The position numbers and the translations under genes are program-made. From Herbinix sp. (lineage in GTDB: Bacteria > Bacillota > Clostridia > Lachnospirales > Lachnospiraceae): a stretch of DNA of 47,284 nucleotides. Below, piece after piece: positions 16,713 through 24,702 of this stretch (position 1 is the first letter of the stretch; each line of letters begins with the position of its first letter). Location: positions 1 through 47,284 of the forward strand of contig JAQSYO010000028.1 of NCBI GenBank assembly GCA_029256105.1, in the 5' to 3' direction. The notes beneath the pieces are model-generated. The model was not told the DNA's origin. It did no database searches and saw nothing but the letters and a program-made list of their open reading frames with translations.

Positions 16713-17249
16713 ATGATAATCACAAGAGCGCAACATAAGGAGTTGGATTTACCGACGCTTTTTAACTGGTTTATCATTTACAGTTATATTGGTTGGTTAT
16801 ACGAATCAATATACTGCTCCATGGAAGCCGGTAGATTTGTAAACCGTGGATTTTTATATGGTCCATTTTGCCCGATATATGGTTCCTGCATCGTTTTAAT
16901 GATACTCTTATTTTCAGGTAGGTGCAAAAGTAGACTATCATTATTCATTTCCTGTGCTTTGTTTGCATCCGTCTTAGAGTATATTGTATCATTTACCATG
17001 GAACATATATTTGGAAGACGATGGTGGGATTACTCGAATCGGTTGTTTAATATTAATGGCAGAATATGTTTGGGGGCAGCATTTGTATTTGGAGTGAGCG
17101 GAGTGTTAGTAATCCGGTATCTGCATCCAAATCTCATTCGTTATATGAACCAGAATTTTAATTCACATACCTTGAGAAATGCCGCCAAAATTATGTTAGC
17201 AGTCTTCCTACTTGATCTTTTGGCGTCAATACAAATCAGTTTTACATAA
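16713..17249 (+). CDS. CmpB-type membrane protein (putative ABC transporter type IV, PF06541)
   Basis: 178 residues with four to five membrane segments. It carries the family pattern FIIYSYIGWLYESIYCS, NRGFLYGPFCPIYG, ALEY-like SVLEYIVSFTMEHIFGRRWWDYS and NINGRICLGAAFVFG. The family is named as a putative ABC-transporter component, but no ATPase is encoded here and the function is not established. ATG 16713 is preferred over TTG 16704 because AAGGAG at 16697-16702 is too close to the TTG. A second copy of this domain is fused to a cardiolipin synthase at 36276-38747; this one stands alone and ends with a terminator. Confidence 0.85.
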   Translation: MIITRAQHKELDLPTLFNWFIIYSYIGWLYESIYCSMEAGRFVNRGFLYGPFCPIYGSCIVLMILLFSGRCKSRLSLFISCALFASVLEYIVSFTMEHIFGRRWWDYSNRLFNINGRICLGAAFVFGVSGVLVIRYLHPNLIRYMNQNFNSHTLRNAAKIMLAVFLLDLLASIQISFT

Positions 17250-17277
17250 TAATTAATACGAACAGAAGCTTTTTTTA

Positions 17278-17317
17278 CGACAGGCAGAAGAACCCAGATA
17301 TCTGCCTGTCGAATTTT
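17278..17317 (+). terminator. Terminator after the CmpB-type gene
   Basis: CGACAGGCAG (17278-17287) pairs perfectly with CTGCCTGTCG (17302-17311), followed by AATTTTATT. Confidence 0.8.
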
Positions 17318-17352
17318 ATTAAAATGCAGAAACACCAATATTTGGTTAGAGG

Positions 17353-17381
17353 TTCCCAGTTTGCTATTTATATGCTATAAT
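17353..17381 (+). promoter_or_regulatory. Putative promoter of citrate synthase
   Basis: TTCCCA (17353-17358), 17-nt spacer, TATAAT (17376-17381) with an extended -10 TG (17373-17374). The leader that follows has a GCCGC/GCGGC hairpin (17438-17451) just before the ribosome-binding site. Confidence 0.55.
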
Positions 17382-17466
17382 GAATTTTGTATAAGATGAG
17401 GAGATAGTCACTTACGTGTCTTTTCTCTAATATTTAAGCCGCATTGGCGGCGGAATGGAGGAAGCA

Positions 17467-18828
17467 ATGAACAAGTTTACTGAAATTACTCCGGAACTAT
17501 TGGATTTGGCTGATCTGTGTAAGAGGAACACGGTAATTGACCCAGAATTATATGCAAAATATGATGTTAAACGTGGGTTAAGGGATATCAGCGGTAAAGG
17601 TGTATTGACTGGTTTGACAGAGATTTGTGAAATACTTTCTTATACCATTGTTGATAATGACTATGTCCCATGTGAAGGAAAATTGTTCTACCGTGGTGTA
17701 GACGTTGAAGAAATCATAAACGGGTGTATGAATGAGAAACGCTTTGGTTTCGAAGAAGTTACGTATTTATTACTATTTGGTAATCTTCCTACAAAGGAAA
17801 AATTAGATGATTTTACAAGACTTTTGGAGCAGTACCGAGAATTACCACCCAGTTTCGTACGTGATATCATTATGAAAGCACCAAGTAAGGATATGATGAA
17901 TACGCTGGCAAGAAGTGTACTAACCTTATTCTCCTATGATGAAAAGGCAGACGATATATCCATTGAAAATGTCCTTCGCCAGAGCTTATTACTGATTGCA
18001 GTGTTCCCATTATTATCTGTATATGGATATCAAGCGTATGGACATTACTATTATGGGAAGAGCTTGGTAATTCATTCTCCACAAGTAGGACTTTCAACAG
18101 CAGAAAATATATTGTATATGCTTCGGCCGAATATGAAATATACGGAATTGGAAGCGAAAATATTAGATGTTGCGCTAGTACTTCATGCAGAGCATGGTGG
18201 TGGTAACAACTCCACTTTTACAACACATGTGGTAACATCCTCAGGAACAGATACTTACTCCACAATTGCTGCATCGATCGGATCTTTAAAAGGCCCGAAG
18301 CATGGTGGAGCGAATATAAAGGTTATGCAGATGTTCGATGATATGAAAGAGAATATTAAAGATTGGAAAGATGAGGAAGAGATTAGTGCTTATCTTTCGG
18401 ATCTATTGAATAAAAAAGCATTCGACCAATCTGGACTTATCTATGGTATGGGACATGCTGTTTATTCTATATCAGATCCTAGAGCGAATGTTCTAAAGCA
18501 ATATGTAAAAAGCCTATCGGAAGAAAAAGGTTTGATGGAGGAGTTTGGTTTATATGAAATGGTAGAAAGATTGGCCCCTGAGATCATTGGTAGAGAAAGA
18601 AAAATGTATAAAGGTGTTAGTGCCAATGTCGATTTTTATAGCGGTTTTGTTTACCATATGCTCGATCTTCCGAAAGAATTATATACACCTATTTTTGCGA
18701 TTGCAAGAATTTCAGGTTGGTGCGCGCATCGTTTAGAAGAGCTAAATAATGCTGGTAAAATTATTCGTCCTGCATATAAGAGCGTATCAAAGCATCGTTC
18801 CTACGTTTCTATAATAGATAGAGAGTAA
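17467..18828 (+). CDS. Citrate synthase
   Basis: 453 residues, citrate/2-methylcitrate synthase family: condenses oxaloacetate and acetyl-CoA in the cytoplasm. Seen: FYRGVDVEEII, VLHAEHGGGNNSTFT and SIGSLKGPKHGGAN (CoA and active-site region), the catalytic-His segment GMGHAVYSISDPRA and the catalytic-Asp segment NVDFYSGFVYHML. The C-terminus has IARISGWCAHRLEE. An N-terminal extension of about 45 residues precedes the core, as in clostridial homologues. ATG 17467 is taken because the GGAGG of the in-frame ATGGAGGAAGCAATG is the ribosome-binding site. No aconitase or isocitrate dehydrogenase is nearby, so it probably serves glutamate synthesis with genes elsewhere. Methylcitrate activity cannot be excluded. 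Confidence 0.93.
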   Translation: MNKFTEITPELLDLADLCKRNTVIDPELYAKYDVKRGLRDISGKGVLTGLTEICEILSYTIVDNDYVPCEGKLFYRGVDVEEIINGCMNEKRFGFEEVTYLLLFGNLPTKEKLDDFTRLLEQYRELPPSFVRDIIMKAPSKDMMNTLARSVLTLFSYDEKADDISIENVLRQSLLLIAVFPLLSVYGYQAYGHYYYGKSLVIHSPQVGLSTAENILYMLRPNMKYTELEAKILDVALVLHAEHGGGNNSTFTTHVVTSSGTDTYSTIAASIGSLKGPKHGGANIKVMQMFDDMKENIKDWKDEEEISAYLSDLLNKKAFDQSGLIYGMGHAVYSISDPRANVLKQYVKSLSEEKGLMEEFGLYEMVERLAPEIIGRERKMYKGVSANVDFYSGFVYHMLDLPKELYTPIFAIARISGWCAHRLEELNNAGKIIRPAYKSVSKHRSYVSIIDRE

Positions 18829-19147
18829 CACGAAAATAATTAAAAAATATAATAGAACAGGTTATTTATTTTGATAATTTTTATTTATATCATGTGATGC
18901 TATTAACATAATCAAATTAGTAAAAATAAATTCGACATTATATCTCCAAAATTTACATGTTAAAATGAAATAAATTCTTGGGTATTTTGATTCTTTTTGC
19001 ACATACTATTAGCGTAACAACTTGATGAAAGAAATTAAATTTAAGTAATTAAATTAAATCATTCATTAAGGAGTAAACAACAACACAAATTATTTTGAAG
19101 AAACAGAAATGTTAGTAATTCTCAAAATATGAAATGGAGGAGTTTAT
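18829..19147. other. Gene-free AT-rich stretch before the SASP gene
   Basis: 319 bp with no credible gene. It holds the sigma-G-like promoter at 18981-19008 and the SASP ribosome-binding site (GGAGG at 19137-19141). I see no clear terminator for citrate synthase. Confidence 0.6.
18981..19008 (+). promoter_or_regulatory. Putative sigma-G (forespore) promoter of the SASP gene
   Basis: CATACTA at 19002-19008 is an exact match to the usual sigma-G -10. GGTATT at 18981-18986 could be the -35, but its spacing (15 nt) and sequence are not ideal. The gene served is a spore-core protein, which fits. Confidence 0.5.
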
Positions 19148-19348
19148 ATGTCAAGTAGAAACAGAGCAGAAATACCCGAAGCACAGGAAGCATTAAATCG
19201 ATTTAAGTATGAAGTTGCAAATGAAATAGGTGTTCCATTGAAACAGGGCTATAATGGTGATTTAACATCCCGTCAAAACGGTTCTGTCGGCGGCTATATG
19301 GTTAAAAAGATGATACAAGACGCTGAAAAAAGAATGTCAGGTAAATAA
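19148..19348 (+). CDS. Alpha/beta-type small acid-soluble spore protein
   Basis: 66 residues with both signature blocks of the alpha/beta SASP family: FKYEVANEIGVPL (residues ~18-30), which holds the site cut by the germination protease GPR after the glutamate, and LTSRQNGSVGGYMVKKMI. These proteins coat spore DNA and protect it against UV, heat and oxidants, and feed outgrowth when degraded. It is monocistronic, with a forespore-type -10 upstream and a terminator at 19383. The start ATG 19148 follows TGGAGG. In several Lachnospiraceae, as I recall, such a gene stands between recG and rsmD. Confidence 0.96.
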   Translation: MSSRNRAEIPEAQEALNRFKYEVANEIGVPLKQGYNGDLTSRQNGSVGGYMVKKMIQDAEKRMSGK

Positions 19349-19382
19349 CAAAATATTTAATATCATATAGTTCGTAAAAATC

Positions 19383-19427
19383 AATTAGGACTCACGTGTA
19401 AATCCAGTGGGTCCTAATTAATTTTTA
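19383..19427 (+). terminator. Terminator after the SASP gene
   Basis: AATTAGGAC+TCAC (19383-19395) pairs with GTGG+GTCCTAATT (19407-19419), 13 bp with one G-U, followed by AATTTTTA. Confidence 0.82.
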
Positions 19428-19544
19428 TAATAAATTAGTCCTAGATACTACTCTGTATTTAAAAACATTTATATAAAATGTGAACTTAACCTTAAAAACA
19501 TATTGAAATCTTTTACAGGATAGGATACACTAGCTATAAACAAG

Positions 19545-19572
19545 TTGACATATACTTATATTTTTATAAAAT
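19545..19572 (+). promoter_or_regulatory. Putative sigma-A promoter of rsmD-coaD operon
   Basis: Perfect -35 TTGACA (19545-19550), 16-nt spacer, TAAAAT (19567-19572); 40 nt before the rsmD start. Confidence 0.6.
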
Positions 19573-19612
19573 AATAGTTATAGTCATTATTAGTCATTAA
19601 TGGAGAAAAAGT

Positions 19613-20167
19613 ATGAGAGTGATAGCGGGTAAAGCAAGAAGATTACAGCTAAGAACACCAGAAGGCTTTGACACCAGACCAACTACAGACAAAACCAAGG
19701 AGACTTTATTTAATATATTAAATCCATACCTGGCTGATTCTGATTTTTTAGATATATTTTCAGGTAGTGGTGCGATTGGAATTGAGGCATTGTCCAGAGG
19801 TGCAAAATATACAGCATTTGTAGAGGATAGTAAAGCTGCATTGGATTGTATTAAAGCAAATCTTCGATTTACAAAATTAGAAGGTTTTGGTGAGGTGCTC
19901 GCACATAGTGCATTGGAGGCAATTAGGATTTTAGAGGTGAAGGGAAAGGTTTTTGATGTAATATTTATGGATCCTCCCTATAATCGATTGTTAGAGAAAG
20001 AAGTACTGCTAGCGCTACAGAATTCCAATATAATATATTGTGATACCATTATTGTAGTTGAAGCATCTTTAAAGACTGATTTTGATTATCTTGAAGACAC
20101 GAGGTTTCGTATTTTTAAAAGGAAGGAATATAAAACAAATCAACATGTTTTTATTGAACTTAAATAA
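19613..20167 (+). CDS. rsmD: 16S rRNA (guanine(966)-N(2))-methyltransferase RsmD
   Basis: 184 residues, normal length. RsmD uses S-adenosylmethionine to methylate G966 of 16S rRNA in the assembled small subunit. Seen: N-terminal MRVIAGKARRLQL and TRPTTDKTKETLFNIL, the SAM-binding FLDIFSGSGAIGIEALSRGA (residues ~43-62), and the catalytic DPPYN near residue 121. ATG 19613 follows ATGGAG. coaD starts 46 nt downstream, the classic rsmD-coaD pair (ylbH-coaD in Bacillus). Confidence 0.96.
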   Translation: MRVIAGKARRLQLRTPEGFDTRPTTDKTKETLFNILNPYLADSDFLDIFSGSGAIGIEALSRGAKYTAFVEDSKAALDCIKANLRFTKLEGFGEVLAHSALEAIRILEVKGKVFDVIFMDPPYNRLLEKEVLLALQNSNIIYCDTIIVVEASLKTDFDYLEDTRFRIFKRKEYKTNQHVFIELK

Positions 20168-20213
20168 AAATTGTTATATACATAAAAGCTATCAAGCATG
20201 GGAGTGAGTTTAC

Positions 20214-20714
20214 ATGAAAATCGGCATTTATCCCGGCAGCTTTGATCCTATAACCCTTGGACATCTGGACATTATTGTTCGTGCTTCTGGTTTGGTTGAT
20301 AAGTTAATCATCGGTGTTTTACAAAATAATGCAAAGAAACCTTTGTTTACCGCTGAAGAACGAGTAGAGTTCATTGAGCGGGTAATCAAGGAAAAAACAA
20401 ATTTAACATCAGTACAAGTAGAGGCCTTCGACGGATTATTAATTAATTATGCCGCTCAAAAAAATGCATCCATAATCGTAAGAGGACTTCGCGCGATTAC
20501 CGATTTTGAGTATGAATTACAGATTGCGCAAACGAATCATAAGTTAAATACAAAAATTGATACTGTATTTTTTACCACTAGTGTGGAATATTCCTATCTG
20601 AGTTCCAGCGTAGTGAAAGAAATTGCCGTTTATGGCGGTGACATTCGGCAATTTGTGCCGGATTGTATTGTACAGTCAGTTTACGATAAATATAATTCGA
20701 TAAGGAGTGTTTGA
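20214..20714 (+). CDS. coaD: Phosphopantetheine adenylyltransferase
   Basis: 166 residues. CoaD adenylates 4'-phosphopantetheine to dephospho-CoA, the fourth step of CoA synthesis. Seen: [16 protein letters not shown] with the T/HxGH nucleotidyl-transfer motif (residues ~6-21), [17 protein letters not shown] around residue 88, and the C-terminal [17 protein letters not shown]. The RBS GGGAGTG precedes ATG 20214. The next gene begins 1 nt after the stop, so coaD is cotranscribed with it. Confidence 0.97.
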   Translation: MKIGIYPGSFDPITLGHLDIIVRASGLVDKLIIGVLQNNAKKPLFTAEERVEFIERVIKEKTNLTSVQVEAFDGLLINYAAQKNASIIVRGLRAITDFEYELQIAQTNHKLNTKIDTVFFTTSVEYSYLSSSVVKEIAVYGGDIRQFVPDCIVQSVYDKYNSIRSV

Positions 20715-20715
20715 A

Positions 20716-21357
20716 ATGGGAGCAAGCAGAATTGAGCAATTAATTGAGGATATTTATGAATTTGTTGAAAGTTGCAGGATGCAGCCGTTATCAAGCACAA
20801 AGGTGATTGTTCCAAAGGATGAATTATACGATTTGTTGGACGAGCTACGCCTAAGAACACCGGATGAAATCAAGCGCTATCAAAAAATTATATCGAACAG
20901 AGATGCAATTATTGCAGATGCAGAAGAAAAAGCGGAAACAATATTACGTCAGACTAGAGAAAAAGCGAAAGATCTATTAAATGATCATGAAATTATGCAA
21001 CAAGCGTATTATCAAGCGAATGAAATGGTTATGCAAGCATCAGAAGAAGCAGATCGCGTTCGAAGAGAAGCATCTGAGGAAGCGGAACAGATCAGGACAG
21101 GTGCACTGGTATATTCTAACGATGTATTAACTGAAGTGGAACATGTTTTAGCGAATGCTTATGATTCTGCAATTTCAAAATATGATGGTTTCATTGGTAC
21201 TTTAAAAGAAAATTTGGAAATTATCAACAACAATAAAAGAGAACTTAGTGAACAACTCTATCCACAGGAAAGTATACAGGGTAATTCACAAACGTCTGCT
21301 TATGATGATGGAGATTTCAATTTTGATTCAAACACCTTCCTGGAGGATGTGGATTAA
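20716..21357 (+). CDS. Coiled-coil protein, ATPase subunit H/b-like, unknown function
   Basis: 213 residues. After a short folded N-terminus (IEQLIEDIYEFVESCRM) and a PKDELYDLLDELRLRTPDEI helix, residues ~65-145 form a long charged coiled coil with heptad-like A/E/K/R repeats (ADAEEKAETILRQTREKAKD, SEEADRVRREASEEAEQIR). Such regions make automatic annotation call it a V-type ATPase subunit H or F-type b subunit, but there is no membrane segment or ATPase operon, so I regard that as coincidental. The start is ATG 20716 (AAGGAG at 20702-20707), directly after the coaD stop. The same neighbour after coaD is common in Lachnospiraceae. Role unknown. Confidence 0.75.
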   Translation: MGASRIEQLIEDIYEFVESCRMQPLSSTKVIVPKDELYDLLDELRLRTPDEIKRYQKIISNRDAIIADAEEKAETILRQTREKAKDLLNDHEIMQQAYYQANEMVMQASEEADRVRREASEEAEQIRTGALVYSNDVLTEVEHVLANAYDSAISKYDGFIGTLKENLEIINNNKRELSEQLYPQESIQGNSQTSAYDDGDFNFDSNTFLEDVD

Positions 21358-21358
21358 G

Positions 21359-22339
21359 CTATTTTATACCATATAAAGAGATATATAGAAAAGCAAAAAG
21401 TAGTGATAAAATTGCGTTAAGTAGCTTTACTATAAAATAAGATTTCATAGATAGTCTTGAGTCTCCCAGTACACTTTTGGTTTGTGCCATGCCGGAAAAA
21501 CCGCCAAAGGAGGTAAGTACTGCAACCAAGACTATTTTTGTATTTATATTAATTCCAAGTTTACAAATTTGATTAATACCGGTGGTGATTTCGAACATTC
21601 CCATTAAAAATGCTTTATAAAAGCTGATATCAGGGCCAACTTCATTAATGATTTGTGCCAAAATTGAAAATAGTATGATATAACCCCCTATTTTGGTGAC
21701 AATTTCAAAACCGTTCATAATGGAGCTGTCTAGAATTTCAAAAGAGAAGGTTGATTGCTTTGCTTTTTGTGATTTCTCCAATTTGTTAAATTTAGTTTCA
21801 TCAGAAGAATTCGAACTTACAAAACGATTAAAATAACGAAAGATTAATGCACTTAAGATGGCTGAAGCATATATAATTACGAATAATGCATATTTAATAT
21901 GGGGAAGCTTTAATTGAGAAATTGCAATATAACCTAGAATGAACATTGGGCTTGCGTTATTGCACATGTTTAGAAGAAACTGTCCCTCCTTTTTGTGGAT
22001 TTTATGCTCCGAAACCAGGTCAGCTGTGGATTTCGCTCCCATTGGAATACCGGATAAAAAACCGATGGCAATCGGATAACAGCCTTCACTACTTACTCGA
22101 AATAACCTTCCGAGAAAAGGATAGAAGACTTTACTGATTTGCTTTGTAATATCTAAACGGACCATCAAATTGGAGATAATAATAAAGGGTAGAAGATTCG
22201 GTAATACATTATGAAACCATAATAGAAGCCCCGTACTTGCACCTTGAAAGGAAGCACTAGGAAAGGACAGCATAGCAATCAGAAATAGTAAAACGGAACC
22301 TTTGATTAATTTGTTTTTATGTACTGCTAAGAAATTCAT
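21359..22339 (-). CDS. ylbJ: Sporulation integral membrane protein YlbJ-like
   Basis: 326 residues with about eight membrane segments. It has the YlbJ/nucleoside-recognition (Gate) pattern: GASTGLLLWFHNVLPNLLPFII, IAIGFLSGIPMGAKSTADL and LLNMCNNASPMFILGYIA, then a mirrored half (GGYIILFSILAQIINEVG, EITTGINQICKLGI, SFGGFSGMAQTKSVL). YlbJ is needed for spore cortex formation in Bacillus. ATG 22339 is chosen because AAGGAG sits 7 nt before it; an in-frame ATG at 22369 has no such site. It is convergent with the coaD operon with a 1-bp gap and no terminator between. ylbJ also follows coaD in Bacillus, which supports the call. Confidence 0.88.
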   Translation of the reverse strand: MNFLAVHKNKLIKGSVLLFLIAMLSFPSASFQGASTGLLLWFHNVLPNLLPFIIISNLMVRLDITKQISKVFYPFLGRLFRVSSEGCYPIAIGFLSGIPMGAKSTADLVSEHKIHKKEGQFLLNMCNNASPMFILGYIAISQLKLPHIKYALFVIIYASAILSALIFRYFNRFVSSNSSDETKFNKLEKSQKAKQSTFSFEILDSSIMNGFEIVTKIGGYIILFSILAQIINEVGPDISFYKAFLMGMFEITTGINQICKLGININTKIVLVAVLTSFGGFSGMAQTKSVLGDSRLSMKSYFIVKLLNAILSLLFAFLYISLYGIK

Positions 22340-22446
22340 TGAGTTACTCCTTGTAGACAAGTGGTACATTTATTATAATTTATTTGTAAGTAGTAAAATT
22401 TATTCAAAAATTTATTATAAACAAGAGGGCTAAAGGAGATGTGACG

Positions 22447-24252
22447 ATGGCACAGGAAAAGAGTTTGCCAAAAAGAAATGAAGTAGACCTTAAATATACT
22501 TGGGCAATTGAGGATTTATATGCTTCAGATGAGTTATGGCAGAAGGAATATGAAAAAGTAAAAGAAATGCTTCCGAACGCATTGGAGTATCAGGGAAGAT
22601 TGTCTAAGTCGAGTGATTTGCTGTTAAGTTTTTTGCAACTTTCCGATGAAATCAGTAAGCTAATGGAACGAGTTTATGTTTATGCAAATCAAAAATATCA
22701 TGAGGACACAGCGAGTGCTATTTATCAAGATTTATCAAATAAGGCAAATGTCTTGTCAGTTCAGGTAAACAGCTCATTATCCTTTGCGACTCCGGAGATA
22801 CTGTCAATTCCAGAGGAAATGATTACACAATTTAGAGTTGATAATGAAGAATTAAAACTTTATGATTTTTACCTCAAAGATATATTACGCTTGAAACCCC
22901 ATATTTTATCGGGTGAAATGGAGGAATTGTTAGCGGATGCAGGAGATATCGCAGATGCTTCCAGTAATATCTTTTCCATGTTTAATAATGCTGATATCAA
23001 ATTTCCTGAGATCATGGGTGAGAATGGGGAAACCGTTAAGATTACTCACGGAAGATATGGCCAACTATTAGAAAGCAATGACCGCAGAGTAAGAAAGGAA
23101 GCTTTCGAGGGAGTATATGCTACTTATAATAGTTATCGCAATACGTTAGCCGCCTCCTTTAGTGCGAATGTGAAGCAGGAGGTATTCTTCTCCAAGTCCA
23201 GAAAATACACTTCCACCTTAGAAAAAGCACTTAATGCGGATAAAATTCCGGTCGAAGTTTATACAAATTTAATAGCAGCAGTTCATGAGAACATGAATTT
23301 GATGCATCGATATGTGACGCTTCGTAAGAAATTACTTGGATTAGAGGAACTTCACATGTATGATTTATATACACCTTTGGTTCAGGATGTTAAGATGGAA
23401 ATTCCTTTTGATGAGGCGAAATCAATCGTAGCGAAAGGTTTGGAACCTCTTGGCGAGGATTATCAAAAGATTCTTACAGAAGGCTATAACCATCGTTGGA
23501 TTGATATCTATGAAAATGAGAATAAACGTAGTGGAGCATATTCGTGGGGTGCATATGGAACCCATCCCTATGTATTATTAAACTATAACGATACGCTTAA
23601 TAATGTATTTACGTTAGCTCATGAGATGGGGCATGCAATCCACAGTTATCATTCCGATAAGGAACAGCCTTATACTTACGCTGGTTATAAAATATTTGTT
23701 GCTGAAGTAGCTTCTACTTGTAATGAAGCACTTTTAATCGATTATATGTTGAAGCATACACAGGATAAGAAGGAGAAGGCATATTTAATCAATCATTTCC
23801 TTGAGAAATTTAAGGGAACCTTGTATCGTCAGACGATGTTTGCTGAATTCGAAATGATTACCCATAAGATGGTGGAAGATGGGGAGAGTCTTACCGCAGA
23901 TGCCTTGTGTAAGATTTATCATAATTTGAATATGGAATATTTTGGTGATGATATTGTAATTGATTCAGAAATTGATATGGAGTGGGCTAGAATTCCTCAT
24001 TTTTATAATGCTTTTTATGTATATCAGTATGCAACAGGGTATTCTGCTGCCATCGCCTTATCCAGAAGAATCTTAAATGAAGGGGAGACAGCAGTGACGG
24101 ATTATATCCGATTCTTGAGTAGCGGTAGCTCCAATTATCCGATTGAGCTTTTAAAAACAGCAGGAGTTGATATGGGCACGAAGGAACCGGTAAATCAGGC
24201 CCTTCAGTTGTTCTCAGAATTATTAGATCAAATGGAAGAGTTAATGAAGTAA
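22447..24252 (+). CDS. pepF: Oligoendopeptidase F (M3 family zinc metallopeptidase)
   Basis: 601 residues, the normal length of PepF, a cytosolic peptidase that cuts short oligopeptides. The zinc site HEMGH lies at residues 392-396, followed by the third ligand region FVAEVASTCNE about 25 residues on. Family blocks SGAYSWGAYGTHPYVLLNY, RQTMFAEFE and FYVYQYATGYSAA are present, and the N-terminal helical domain is complete. ATG 22447 (AAAGGAG at 22432-22438) is preferred over GTG 22441, which is too close to the site. It diverges from ylbJ and probably has its own promoter in the gap. A terminator-like hairpin follows. Confidence 0.96.
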   Translation: MAQEKSLPKRNEVDLKYTWAIEDLYASDELWQKEYEKVKEMLPNALEYQGRLSKSSDLLLSFLQLSDEISKLMERVYVYANQKYHEDTASAIYQDLSNKANVLSVQVNSSLSFATPEILSIPEEMITQFRVDNEELKLYDFYLKDILRLKPHILSGEMEELLADAGDIADASSNIFSMFNNADIKFPEIMGENGETVKITHGRYGQLLESNDRRVRKEAFEGVYATYNSYRNTLAASFSANVKQEVFFSKSRKYTSTLEKALNADKIPVEVYTNLIAAVHENMNLMHRYVTLRKKLLGLEELHMYDLYTPLVQDVKMEIPFDEAKSIVAKGLEPLGEDYQKILTEGYNHRWIDIYENENKRSGAYSWGAYGTHPYVLLNYNDTLNNVFTLAHEMGHAIHSYHSDKEQPYTYAGYKIFVAEVASTCNEALLIDYMLKHTQDKKEKAYLINHFLEKFKGTLYRQTMFAEFEMITHKMVEDGESLTADALCKIYHNLNMEYFGDDIVIDSEIDMEWARIPHFYNAFYVYQYATGYSAAIALSRRILNEGETAVTDYIRFLSSGSSNYPIELLKTAGVDMGTKEPVNQALQLFSELLDQMEELMK

Positions 24253-24284
24253 AATTATATAAAACATGTAACATTAAAATGACT

Positions 24285-24359
24285 AGACTGTGGCAGACAC
24301 AGGCGACGGGGAATGATATAAGTTTTATTACCTTGCATCTGATTCTGCACAGTCTTTTT
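24285..24359 (+). terminator. Terminator after pepF with long loop
   Basis: AGACTGTG (24285-24292) pairs with CACAGTCT (24348-24355), then TTTTC. The long loop can fold further (GCAGA with TCTG-type pairing). Confidence 0.6.
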
Positions 24360-24556
24360 CAATAAAAATTATGTGTAAAGGGTTTTTATTTTGTGTTTTG
24401 AGCTATATTGATAATATCAATGGCAAATTGCTTTAAATATTGTTAATAATTGAGTATTGAATAGGATAATGGGATAGTGATAATATTGACATAGAAAAAG
24501 ACCTCTGTATTTATAATTGAGTAAAATGGGTTTATTAACAAATATAATATTAATTA

Positions 24557-24625
24557 AAAGACCATATTTAATGGCTTTTCTTATCATTCGATGGAGAAAT
24601 GACGATTAATTATGGTCTTTATTTT
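24557..24625 (+). terminator. Terminator-like hairpin upstream of the AnfO-like gene
   Basis: AAAGACCATA (24557-24566) pairs perfectly with TATGGTCTTT (24611-24620), followed by ATTTTAT; 44-nt loop. No gene ends just before it. TTGACA at 24486-24491 and TATAAT at 24512-24517 (20-nt spacer, longer than ideal) could start a short transcript that ends here. Confidence 0.45.
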
Positions 24626-24702
24626 ATGTAGTTATGCTTATTATAGTAATTTGAGGGATTCTTCTAAAATAGCCTGGTTGATAACAAGAAAGAAGGTGTT
24701 TC

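Larger units (their letters stand above)
24253..24702. other. Gene-free region between pepF and the AnfO-like gene
   Basis: 450 bp with no credible gene. It contains the pepF terminator (24285-24359) and a second hairpin with a T-rich tail (24557-24625) that might be an attenuator or the end of a short RNA. The rest is AT-rich and unstructured to the eye. Confidence 0.6.

Noticed and set aside
20716..21357. Call as V-type ATPase subunit H or F-type ATPase b subunit
   Set aside because: Similarity is limited to low-complexity coiled coil; no membrane anchor and no ATPase genes around.
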